Assembly: GCA_013398955.1 (NCBI GenBank)
Contig: VWPU01004617.1
Coordinates: forward strand, 1 to 64,000
Length of the DNA: 64,000 nt
Source of the DNA: Callaeas wilsoni
Taxonomy: Eukaryota > Chordata > Aves > Passeriformes > Callaeidae
Direction of reading: 5' to 3'
Below the pieces are notes generated by a model, which was not told the origin of the DNA, ran no database searches, and was given only the letters and a program-made list of their open reading frames with translations. The translations under genes were made by a program, and so were the position numbers. The number at the start of each line of letters is the position of its first letter. Positions within the stretch are counted from its first letter, which is position 1. Positions 1-12,100 of the stretch are shown here, one piece after another.

Positions 1-373
1 CTGGAAAAAAGGAGGCTCAGGGTAGATTTTATCACTCTCTACAGTTACCACAAAGGAGGTTGTGGTGAGGTGCAGGGTGGTCAGTCTCTTTTTCCAGGTA
101 ACAAGTGATAAGACAAGAGAAAATGGCCTCAAATTGCACCAGAGGAGTTTTACATTGGATACTAGGAAAAACTTCTTCACTAAAAGAGTCATTCAAGTAT
201 TGGAACAGGCTGCCCAGGGAAACAGTGGAATCACTGTTCTTGAAAGTGTTCAAAAGGCTCACAGACATGGCATTTAGATGTGGCTTAGTGGTGAACATGG
301 TGGTGCTGAGTTAATGGTTGGACTTAATGATCTAGAGAGGTCTTTTCAAATCTAAATGATTCTATCATTCTAA
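1..373 (+). mobile_element. Avian CR1 LINE, 3' end with terminal short repeat
   Basis: The stretch closely follows the avian CR1 3' region. It starts inside the ORF2 C-terminus (an LEKRRLR-like stretch), then AACAAGTGATAAGACAAGAG, then ATTGGATACTAGGAAAAA. The phrase GGAACAGGCTGCCCAGGGAA follows, and then TTAATGGTTGGACTTAATGA just before the end. It finishes at 357-373 with ATGATTCTATCATTCTA, the degenerate short tandem repeat that ends avian CR1 elements. The left end is cut by the window edge, so the element may be longer. Stop codons break the ORF2 frame, so it is a dead 5'-truncated copy. It lies antisense to DNAJC1 within its intron. Confidence 0.93.
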
Positions 374-3300
374 CTGTTATCAATATTTTATCACTAGAAT
401 TCTGTTGCACAGAAGAAAAATATATACATTGTTCCATACCTGTCCACTGACCTCGGACAGGAGCCAAAGAAAACAGGTAGATTTAAACACTTATTTTTAA
501 AAGCATGTGTATAATTTTTCATTAATAGTAGTAACTCCAACGTAAATATGCCAGTGGTAGGAGTATCCTATGTGACACACACTGTAGAGTTTTTTTAACA
601 TGCACACCCCAATATTCTGCTCAGGCTGAGTCCGCAACATTTGCAGTGACACTAAGCATAAAAATCCACAGCAAAGTCTGAACTCTTACCACTTTCAGTA
701 ACACTCTAATGCAGATTTTATTTTGTTTTTTTAAAATGAAGCATCTTTTCAGTAACACTACATTTTTAAGAGTTTGGTAATAGAATACTGAGATTTTCAC
801 CTCAGGGTTACTAAATTCAATATGGCCCAGATCAATAGTGACTCAAAGTCATCACCATTTGATGAGAATTTGGAGCTCAGGTTAAAATGTATTATGAACT
901 TAGACTAGCTCCACTGAATAGCTTCATAACTGACACTAACATGTATGGTTGCTGGCAGTCTCAATACAGAGGCTTAAATTTACTGGGAACACAGAGATTT
1001 ACTTTCTGGACCCGCAGCAATCCTTCTGAGTCGGGATTAAGGCCCACTGGCTGGACACTACGAGAAATCTCAGACTGTAGCTGCTTACTTGTACCTGTCC
1101 CAAGAATAAAAGAGCATTAGAATCCAGACACACTTTTCAAACAGTGTATTTGCTTCATTGCTTAGAAAGAGAAAATAAATTATTTCACAACTACATGACC
1201 TCAGGCTGCACACCAGAACAGAATAACCCTTCCCCTCAAAGACCAATTTATTAAAACATCTGGTTTACACAGCACCTTAATCCTGCTAAGATACAAACTG
1301 CTTGCTTAAGAAATTAACATTTTTTAAAAGCCTGGAAACTGTATTCAGGTAATCCATCATATGACATCTGATTAGAACAAGCACCACATTATTTGCTACT
1401 AAAGAAAAAGCATACTCAGATTTCAAAGCAGCACAGATGTGGGAAGATCCAAGGCAGAAGAGAGCAGGTGGCAGGCTAGCTGGCAATTACAAAACGTACA
1501 AGGTTATAAAATGACTAAGACTTAATTGTCAAATCTATACATTTTAAGCTAATAAAATAGTAATTTAGCATTTGTATAGCATTTTGTCTTTTAATGTTAG
1601 AAAGCAGAGAGATCTCTTCTGTACATTTAAAGTTATATCGCTGTTTCACAGCCAGCTTTCAAATAAAACCTTTATGATTAAAAAGCTCACTCAGTTATCA
1701 ACATCCTACATCTGAAACACAGTGCTTTGATGGCCCAGGCTGAGAAAAATAAAAACACAAATTGAGTTTTAACCAGAAAGGAGTTCAGCACCAGAATGAT
1801 CAGAGTCTGCAGTTCAATAATTAAGAAAAAATGGTAACTACCATGTTTCCAGCATCTGCAATAAACTGTAAAAACAATACTTATGTATACTTACGCACAC
1901 TTCTATCTCACAGTATTTTTAATAATCCTAATTTAAAGGTTAAAAATATAGCAAATGCAAGAGTTGTAGGCTGAGTTTCCCATGCTCTGTGCACAAAAAT
2001 AGTTTTTACTACTCCTGCTTTAGTAAAATCAAGCCAGGTGCTCCTGCAATATCAAAAACACTCAAATGCCAAGAAGTGCCGCAGGATAACATGAAAAACA
2101 AAAATAATGAGAAACATCATTTTCTATCCATACATCTGGTCCAGCTGGAAGGGATCAGGCACTGTCTTTCTCCACCTTTATCTCCTCTTTACAGAGCAAG
2201 CAAATATCAAAAGGTCAAAAGTATTCACCAGTCATTGAGACAGAACTTGGAACTCTATCTTCAGAGATGAATGAGTCAAATAATGATATGAAATGGAGAT
2301 TCCAGTGGAGACGATGAGGAATCTGTAAACCAAAAGGAATTATCATCCTAGTCCCACTGAAGACAATGATAAATCTCCCAATGATTTCTTAAGGGTCAAG
2401 ATTTTCATGCAACAACAATATTCTTCACATAAGCAATGAACTCTCATGAAAACAACATGTGTTACAAATCACATAAAATCAAATCAGAACAAAGAGTATG
2501 AGAGAAATCCCACTGAGAGAAATGATTCATCAATAGCGTGATTCCAAAAACAGTGAATACATATCTTCTTGCATGAATATTTGCAGAAATGACTGAACAA
2601 GATCAGATGTAACAAAATATGTCCTCTAATAAGTTCCTTTTCTGTCTTCTAGCTCCACATAATAGGTTGCTCAACAGGGAAGTAAAGAGTTAAATGGCTA
2701 CTAACTAAGGAAATAGTGGCTTAACAACATATTCAGGCCACAAAACACTACATTGTAAAGGAAGTCCATTCCCTCTAAATTTCCCTTAATTACTAATAAG
2801 CATATAAAGAACAAGTTTTCCAGTTTTAGTGACAGATATAGAAAAAAAAAAATAAATCAGAAACTCCAGCTAAGTAAATTAAGATCTCAACAACCTGAAA
2901 GAACATCTTGCAGATCTTCTCTCTTTCAGAAACAGAGCACAAACATTCAGTGACAAAACAAAAATAATCTTTGAAATAAACCTTTTCTTTGCTTGTTTTG
3001 CTTTGAGGAGTTTTGTTGATCAGCATGAGAAGAAGCTTTTAGCAATTCCTCCCAGGTTCTTAGTCATACGCAGTTTGCATGAATAGTATAGCCAGCACTA
3101 TATGAACATGCAATTTAGTCCTAGGTAAGTATGTGGTTTCCTATATAGCAAAAAAAAACCCCCTCTCTAGAGTCCCATTACTTCATTTCCATGCTCTCAA
3201 ATACAACTGAGTCAGCTCACACTATTTCCAACAGATCAAGTTCAAGAACAGGATAGATGGAAAGGTTTCATAAATGATCCAGGTAACATGCTCTTGGTAT

Positions 3301-5964
3301 GTGCCTCCTCCTACATGTGCTCCCAAATGGGAATTTAAGCATCCTGGCTGCAAAACAAATTGAGTATTTCTTTCTCTCTGAATTTATGAAAGGTAGTAAG
3401 TAATAACAAATTATTATAATTTTACCTAAAACGAAACTGGAATGGACTGGCAAAACATTGTATCCCATTATTTCTGCACAGCCTCCCTTTTTTGTGGTCT
3501 AAAACGCCAACTATTTAACCTTCTCTCATAAATATGATTTTCTAAATTTATTTTTACTGTTGACCTAGTCTTTCTGTTAAGTATTCTTTTTTTTTTTTGA
3601 AGTACAACAATTAAAACTATACAGAAAAGGTACTAAAGGTGGGTGGGTCACTGGTACACAGAAATACAGAAAAATTACCTCTCGCTTCTGCAATACTGAT
3701 ATTATCTATCTCCCAATAGCTTGCTTCCCTTTATTATTTCATTTAATTTTCAGTTCCAACTAAAGAGTAACAACATGGCAAAAGTAGCTCCTTATGGACA
3801 TACGCTCAGTGCATTCTCAAACTTGGGCAGAAGAATAACTTTACTATGCTATATGCATGTTTTCACCCAGCTATGTAACCTTATAAAAAAAAGGGAAAAC
3901 ATTCCTCTTTCTCCTTCCCTTCGTAGATCATTTTCCAATGCCTAAGAAGGAAGCTGTTTTCGTCTCTATAGCCTGTTCTTTATCTACTTCAATGCTTAAA
4001 TCCTATGGAAGCAGTAATAAAAAAGAATAAATCACAAGGAAAAAAAAGAAGTCAAAGTATTCAAAAAGAGTAAGTCAACCTAAGAACTGAACATAATCTA
4101 ATCTTTCTATCAAATTAGGCACTTTGCACAGTACAGCATTTCCAAAACACTAGTTCATGGATTATAGGCACCTCTAAAGTACAAATATCAACAGTGCAGA
4201 GCAGCTGATGAACAATATTAAATTACTGTAATCATCTGCACTTGGGATGCCAATAGCAAGGAAAGCAACTCTGCTTCTTACTCCTGGAAGGATGACAAAG
4301 TAACGTACTACTTCATCAAGCTACTTTGATGTTGGCTGGTACACAGTTCACATCCCTGAGCTACCACAGAAGACAAGGGAAAAAAAAGCTAACAAGCTTC
4401 CTTATGAATGAAGAATGACAATCCCAAGAAAAGGTCTGATGGCAAAATGATTTATGACAGAGTAACTTTTTCCTAAAACAAGCAGAACTGAGAGGTGAAC
4501 ATTACACACCACTTAGTTTCACATCCATGCAAGAGGCAGAAGAGGGATGCTGACCCAGTTCACATTCATGATATGAAGAAAAATATGTATTTCTAAAATG
4601 GAAATTGTGTCAAATGACAGTTAGGAACAATTCACTTGTGGGACAACCATTGTCCCAGTAAGCTTATTACAAATCATATGACACAGCCCTTCTCCTATTA
4701 CATAGAAATGGCTCCTATAGGCTCCTAGAGCCACTGACATACATTCTCCATTTCCTTCTGCAGTTTATGAACCTGTTTCCCTCCACTACTGCATTAAATG
4801 TTGATGTTGCACCATGGTAACATTAGCTGTCAAGCAAAGGAAGCACAACTCATCACAGTTCATTCAGGTCAAACACTATACCCAGACAGTATACCTACAA
4901 ATGGCCTGGTCGTCCCTAAAATGTTAACCCCTTTGCAATAGAACATAATTTTAAAAATACACTAATTTATCAAAGCAATGAGATGCAATACTGAACATCC
5001 AGACTGAAGTGTAGAAAACCAAGTTAGTTTTGTTGAGGACATCTGAAGGGATGGACCTACAACTAGTTCTTCTAGCAGTGTCTCTGAAGACACAACTTCC
5101 ATATATTCTTTGAGGAGGTAAATTTATAGATGGAATAGGTCCAGTCTTACTCAATTTCTGCGTTTTCATGGAAATTCAAAGACAGACTCAATTTCTGTCA
5201 GAGGGGAAGATGAGTTTGGGGATCCAGATGATCAAGCATGCAACCAACTCCATTTCAAACACACCCTTCTCATTTGTCTTCCAAGGAAAGCAGATTTTCA
5301 AGACAGCAGACTAATTTACAGCATTTATTCTCAGTTCCAACATGAAAATTATACATATTCAAGCTAGTACGATTTAATAAAATTTACCAGAACACGATTA
5401 TACTAACTGCCACTAAGAACCCTTATCTCTGAGTAGAAAGAACCTTAACAATAGGCCTAAATTGAATTGTTAGAACTTTTCCATGCACAAAGTATGTAAT
5501 CAGCTCTATAATCAAAAGATAATACATCTGCATATTACAAAGCGAAGGTTTCTTCTTTTTCCTTTGCTTTTCTTTTATTAGAGAAGAAGCTATTCTTGCA
5601 AGCAAAATGTTATTAACTGCAATTAAGAGAAAGAACCAAGCCTCATACAACTTGACAGCATTATGTTCTACTAATTTCTAGTGAACAAGAATAGTATTTA
5701 TATTAGAAACCATAGAGAGCTTTCATATGGCTTAATCAACGACATCCTATTATAACAACATTTCCAGTATCATTACACAAATTACACTGAACATTAATAT
5801 AATTTTTTCTGTTATGTCTCTGCCAGACAATTAATACTTCTCTACACTTTAAGGGTATATGAATATTGTGGTGGTGGTATACACACAATATTCTGTTCTC
5901 CTGAGAGGCAAGCAAATGAATCAACATTTAAAATATATAACAACATGAAAGATTTTGAACCTAC
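1..5964 (-). other. DNAJC1: DNAJC1 intron (incomplete), after the last exon in the window
   Basis: This stretch begins with the donor GTAGGT next to 5965 and runs off the left edge. It holds the CR1 copy at 1-373 and otherwise AT-rich sequence with short A and T runs (for example 3588-3598). Open frames of 60-110 codons occur on both strands but none resembles a protein. I looked for the SANT-domain exon that should follow and did not see it. A phrase near 2352-2400 (CCCACTGAAGACAATGATAA) resembles 3' parts of old amniote LINEs, but too weakly to annotate. Confidence 0.85.
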
Positions 5965-6131
5965 CTTCTTTTTCTGGGTTCTGTTCCTGCCTCCCAACCA
6001 ATCATCCATCTGTTCCTCAATCTCTTCAATTGAAGCTCCATGATCGTAAGATGGTATATACACACTTGATTCCAGAGCTGTGTATACAGGGAATTCTAAT
6101 TTTGATTTCTTGACTTTAGGCTTCTTCTCTT
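5965..6131 (-). CDS. DNAJC1: DNAJC1 exon encoding acidic linker before the first SANT domain (probably exon 8)
   Basis: This 167-nt exon supplies two bases to complete a lysine codon, then 55 codons: a basic start ([16 protein letters not shown]), a Ser/Tyr-containing middle ([10 protein letters not shown]), the acidic motif [12 protein letters not shown] and a basic end (NRTQKKK). The acceptor is TTGTATAG just before 6131 and the donor GTAGGT starts at 5964. It ends in phase 0. In mammals the next exon opens the first SANT domain with a PEWTEEDL-type sequence. I looked for this on the minus strand from 5964 down to 1 and did not find it, so that exon is off the left edge. Confidence 0.96.
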
Positions 6132-9100
6132 CTATACAAAAGTAAAAAAGAAGAAAAAGTAATGCTACTAGTACTGCAGGCATGTATAATTCAGAAGCAG
6201 GTTTAGCTCCTCAACTCTTAATCCTATCTTAAAATTTCCACTGAAGAAGTGGCTTCAATTTCTTTGTTAAAAAGAGAATCAGAGTTTTGCATAATAATTT
6301 TATTTTAATTAAAAGTAAACAGCAATGCACCAACTCAGCCCTTCTTCCATCTGAACTATGCCTGAAAGGGCCAGATGAGTTAGCTCTTGTTACTGCTACA
6401 CCACTTGGCAAAACAGATTAGTACAGGCGAAAGCACAGGAGCTGTTAAAAGATCTTGAAGTCCAGCTAGCTTCAGAGAAATTGGCAAAGGTAGAACGGTG
6501 AATTTTAGACAATTCTGTATTACTTCATGGTCAGCTATGCTAAGTAGAAGCTTCTGAGTCAACAGATGGCTTCGCTATTCTCAGATTTTTCCAACTACAA
6601 ATAGCTCTGTTCTAGCACTTACACATTTAGGAAGATTTGAATGTTGGATCTCATTTCTCACACTGATCACTGTTTTCTGCTCTCTCTACCCTTCAAATGG
6701 TATGACATGGGAGCAGCAAACCCATAGGATAGGACGGAAGGACCACAATAACCTAAATCCCAGCACCTAAAAATGCATCCACTATATAAGATGACCTCAA
6801 AAGGAAGATTTAAAATGGACAATTGACAGAACTTTAGGAAAGACAAGAAGACGAGGAGCAGAAAGAAGCTTGAACACTCAGAAAGCATCCAGAAACCTCA
6901 GGTATGCCCAGTGGGACTCTTCTGTTTTTTCCGCTTGTTTTCAAAATACGCTGTATTCACAATGACTAAATGCTCCTGAACTGAAAGAGCTGATCTAATA
7001 CTTCACTGCAACCAAGAGGGAAGTTCTACTCTTGACTCCACTTTTCCACTCTCCACTGCATGTCTTTGGGGTCCTCTCTCTTCTACTGTTTTTCTACAAT
7101 CATCCCATCACTCAGCAAACTGCTTCAATTTACCAAGCTAGTAGAAAACTACTCTTAATACTCAAAGAAATAGGAAAAAATCCAAGTCATTTAAACGTGG
7201 TGGGCAAGGAAAAGAAGAACCACACTTGTCTGATCAGCTTATCTACCTTTGCAAACACTTCCTAATACTTCAGAGGAGAAAAATCTGTTTTTCATGGAAA
7301 CCTTTAAAAAATTGCTAAAGAGGACAGAGAACCGTTCCCTACAGACTCTCATGCAGAATTTCTTTTCCTAAAAGTGTGTGTGCAGAAACAGAACAGTGAA
7401 AAGACTCCGCAGATTTGACAAACCCTGAGAACTGAGTATTTAAGAAAACAATAAAGGGAGCGAGAACTGTTTCAAGTCCAAAGTGAACAGAAAAGTCATA
7501 CAGATCTTGAAAGTTAACAGGATGACTAATGATCTTTTAAACTTTTCACTGTTCAGAGTTTCACCGTACGTTGTTCAGAGACCTGTTTTTGTAAAGAATC
7601 TTTAACTTTACCTGTCAAATTTCAATAAATGAAATATGAAGTTAAAATTTGTATTTGGAATTTTTTTAGCATCCTTCTGTAGAGATGTGTAGAAAATATA
7701 ATGAGATGACAGGTACTCCTCAAAATTAAGAGAAAACCCAAAAGTGTTAATACCAGCATTTGTCTCACTATGCAGGTATTAGTAAAGACAACATGGGTAC
7801 ATATTCTTTTTTGTCTATTTTGAAAGGTAAATTTTATAATCAAATCACATATATTAAATACTATCTTGTTTTCCTCCAAAACTGCCACATATAACAGCTT
7901 CTAGACTCCGTTAAAATTTGTATGGGTAACAATGGCTTTACCAGCTCTTTATTGCAAACACAGATACTGGGAAAAATATTCTAGCAAGTTAACTTCAATG
8001 ACAATTTTCACCACTGTATTTCAGTCCCTCAAAATAATCAAGCACACCGCGTGTGTTCACTTGGAATTACTTAACAGTGGAGACACACCATGACAGAAGG
8101 CTTTTCCTGTAGCTACTGCTGATTCATTTTCCCTCTCAAAATATGCAAATAGTTAAAGCCTGAATGCTTCTAACCAACATTTACAAATGAAGAGCATAGC
8201 CTGAAATAGGTCACCTAGGCTCTTGCTGTAGTTTTGGAAGTAATTCTATAACTATTTCCAGAGGACACTGTGCTCCACTTTAAAATGAGGTATCAAAGAC
8301 AGTATCTAGGCTTTCTTCAGGCAGTTAAGTGACAGAGGAAGACCTAACATAGATAAGACACTCTGCTGTTTGCTGACTATCAAAGGAATGAGAAATCCCA
8401 CCTAGAGAAGATGGCTGTACAACCTCAAACAAGCACTCAACCAGAATTAAAAAAACTTTATCTCTACTGTCTCCCGTGCATATACAAAAAGATGAAGGAG
8501 TTCAGCGTATCTCTTAATACCACAATGGCTGTCATTTTGAATTAAAAAAAAACAAATAGAATTGAAGTCACAGCACCTTTGCCATGGGGCTTCCAATAAC
8601 CCATCAAGAACAGTTTCACCTCAGAATTTTCAAAGCCACTTTTTAGAACAGGAAAGCACATAAAAGCAGTTTAATGGTAACATCTTAAAGGATTTTAGAC
8701 AGAGGAAGTTCAGAAGTTATGTTTAGAGGTATGAAGCCTCACGGCAGCCAAGCACTGGTGCTCTTTCAGGTGAATATGGAGAAAGCAAAACAGACCACTG
8801 GAACTATTTCACCCAAACAACAGAAGTCCACAGGAGACAGTCAGGAAGAAAACTTCCCTCTTTCATGTTATCTTTTCACTATCAGCAATTTGATTGGCAG
8901 CCTAAAACACACTTCCGACCTGACCAGGCACTTTGCCCTGAAGAGAATATGGATCAGGTTTTCCAAATAGTAATGATGCCTAGACAGCTGAATCCTGTAT
9001 CTGCTAAGGCTTGACAGACAGCCAGGAAGTTGGTGCAGCTGTCCAACACCACGACCTAAAGTAAGGATGTGTCTGATCATGCTGACAGTAGTGACAACTG

Positions 9101-12100
9101 TGATTCAGAGTTTTGAAACATAAGTTTTCTCTTAATATTTAGTGTCATTTTCTAATGGTGCTTGCTGGTTTTAGGCCATCCACTATAACAGGGTTTAAAA
9201 AGACATTTTTCTCCTTCAGTCTCAAATATTGTTTTAATATTGTTACACACGAACCTATCTAAAATGGAAGAAAAACATACAGAGAAGATTTCCTAGGTTC
9301 CTCTCAGTTCTGTGACAGCCAGCTCAGTGTGTGCTGGAGATCCAGTCAGACCACGGTGCCCTATGTGGGCACCACTATCCAGCAAACCTTCCCTATAACC
9401 AGAGTTATGGGTACTCGTACAACTAAACACACGGGAGAGAAAACAATCTTGGCGACAACAGAGCCTGACTTCAACAGGGTAAATTAAGAGCTTACTCTCA
9501 TTACTATTTTCTGGGAAGATTATGTACTTTAACTGCCAAATTACGGTGTAGTGACTTTTTTAGTCTATCAAATAGAATTTAAAAAACAGGCAACAGCAGC
9601 AAGCAAATGGAATCCAAGATCATAAACACAATGGAAATTGTTTGATATCTACCAGTCCAATGTCAACTGATCAGTATTTTACATGACTCATAACTTTTAG
9701 AAAGTTCTAGTCCTTCTTAGCAGAAGGAATTTTGTTTTATCATTTGCTGAATTCATACCGCAAAAATACTAATTTTCTACAAGTATGTTCCACCTTTAGA
9801 ACTATCAAGTTCTTCACCAGAAGAATAAAATTGACTTTAACTTAAGAGTTAAAAAAAGAGATGCAGCTACGTCTCCTATGTTTGAACAGCATATAAACAC
9901 ACCTATCACTGGGATGCTCAGACTTTAACAGATAACAATTAGCTAACTCCCCTAAAGTACAAAATTTTATGTTTCTAAAGGCCTCCAATACTATTTTTCT
10001 ATTGGTTATACATTTTACTACTTTACGGTGCCATGATCTGGGTGCTCAACTCTGATGAATTACTTGCACATAATCGGATACTTTGATCTTCCTCATTAGT
10101 TCTTCCACCTTGTTACTACATTAATTTTATCAGTGGCAGCATTAATAGTATCTGGCTAATGGTTATTTGCTGTAAGATACATCAGTTGTCAGATAAGGAA
10201 TCAGCTAGACTTTTTGGATCAAGTGCCATGTAATGAAACAGTGATGCTTTTTCCATAGCAAGTATTGGAGGTCCTGTATTTTAACGTTTTCAGAAAAATT
10301 TATATTGATTTTACACATTTGCTGATGTAAATATAAAGAATTCAGAGGATTTTTCCACAAAAAAAAAGCGTGACTGTTTCATAGAGGAAGAAATAAAACC
10401 AAAACTAAGCACTGAACTTCTGCAAAGAAATTATAACACATCAAGTTGTAGTTCCCTCTCTCTGCAAGGCTTCTAAGCTTTCAGCATGAATAAGAATTCA
10501 CAGAAAACATAGTCAAAAAAAGACAGTGATATCTTGAAAATCAAAGAGACAAACTGCCTGATATCTCATGCATTAGTAAGCAAGAAATATGACCACACAA
10601 AAAGGTAGACAGCAAACATCTTTTTGGCAAATCAGTAAGATACTGCACTGAGATCCTTTTTTCAACACAGTTCACTTACCTATGTAACTATGAAAGACAA
10701 CCAAAGCATTTGCAGCATTAAAATTTGTTGAAAACATGACAAGAGAAAAATTCACTTACACATATAGTAACACAGTCAGACAGAACACAAAGAACCCAGA
10801 AGTCTGGAAAAAAAATGTACTAAGGTTTTGACAGTCTATTGAAAAAATGGAACAAATTATGTTCAATATCAATGCAAATACAGGGCAAACACACATATGC
10901 TTTAAAAAAGTACACACTTCTATACTCAAAGTCAACGGGATTATATGAATATATCAAGAATTAGAGACAGATATATACATCTGCTGTGCCGGGATGTACA
11001 AGCTAGTTTATTTTTGAGCAAACTGACTAAAGACATGCTCAGGGACAAATGCATCCTCAGCCAAAAATAACTTCTCACAAGCTGTAGCTTTTGATGATGT
11101 TCATCTTTTTTTTCTGAAGATCTACTCTTCCCAAAACTTCCAATTCCCCCAAAACACAGAAGGGTTAGAAACCAGGCTCCCATATTTGAGCCTTAATTTG
11201 CCTTTCAACAAACATATAATGAAGCATGCATGCCTCTCTCAAATGAGCCTCATGCACGGTATTTTTGCAGAATATTTTCCATAAAGTCTAAAGCAAGTTT
11301 TGTGGGGAGAGGTATCATACAAGCCTAGTTGAAACAACTGGGAAAAATACACAAGCTTGAAAGTTCAAAATCCTTTCAGCAGGCCTGCCAAAACATCAGT
11401 GAAATGGATGATACATAGTTTGCCATAATTAGGCTTCAGAGGTAACAATTAAGTGATCAGAACATTCACACCCACACCAACCAAAAAAGCATGCATTGCA
11501 TAAATTCATTTTCTCTCAACCTGCCTGTCAGCAAATCATTACTGAGCAGCCATGTCAACACTGCATTTTGGCAGAGATTAATACTAAACACAATTATCCA
11601 AGATACTTATCAATTATTTGGAAGTAAAAGGAAAGTCACCTTCAGTATAGTGCTAGATTCCAAAAATTTGGTCCAAATGGTTTACAGTGAAGAGGAAAAC
11701 AAAGGAAGAAGTAGGAACATGGACTGGCTGGTATTCTGGGACCAATCAAATCAAAACAGTTTTTGAAAATTACACAGTTAAGGGCCTTATGCCATATCTG
11801 CACATAGGAGGGACTTTGGGCAAGGAACCTTTGCTATCAGGGCTTGCAGTTATGGTGGAAAAGCAATCTGAAATGAGCTATCAGAGCAATGGGAACTAAA
11901 GTAACCTGTGATTCTGTAATAACCACAGAAGAAACATGATTTTATAATCAGAAGATGACAAATTTTGGAACATTATATGCAAACCCAGGGCCCAATACTT
12001 CTAGCTACCTTGCAAAACTAAATCGAGTACAGAAGATCCACAGAAATCACGGGCTCAAGAAAGGCTTTATCATAAGAAAAGCTGCAGATAAATAAATTTT

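Noticed and set aside
2340..2400. Phrase resembling the 'cattgaagtcaatggg' motif of old amniote LINE 3' ends
   Set aside because: Too short and diverged to tell from chance.
1..5964. Search for the first SANT-domain exon of DNAJC1
   Set aside because: No minus-strand sequence resembling the PEWTEEDL start or the RWEKIA helix was found; the exon is assumed to lie beyond the left edge.
5842..6183. 113-codon minus-strand frame taken as a whole gene
   Set aside because: Only 5965-6131 matches DNAJC1; the upstream hydrophobic start and the downstream tail are intron sequence.
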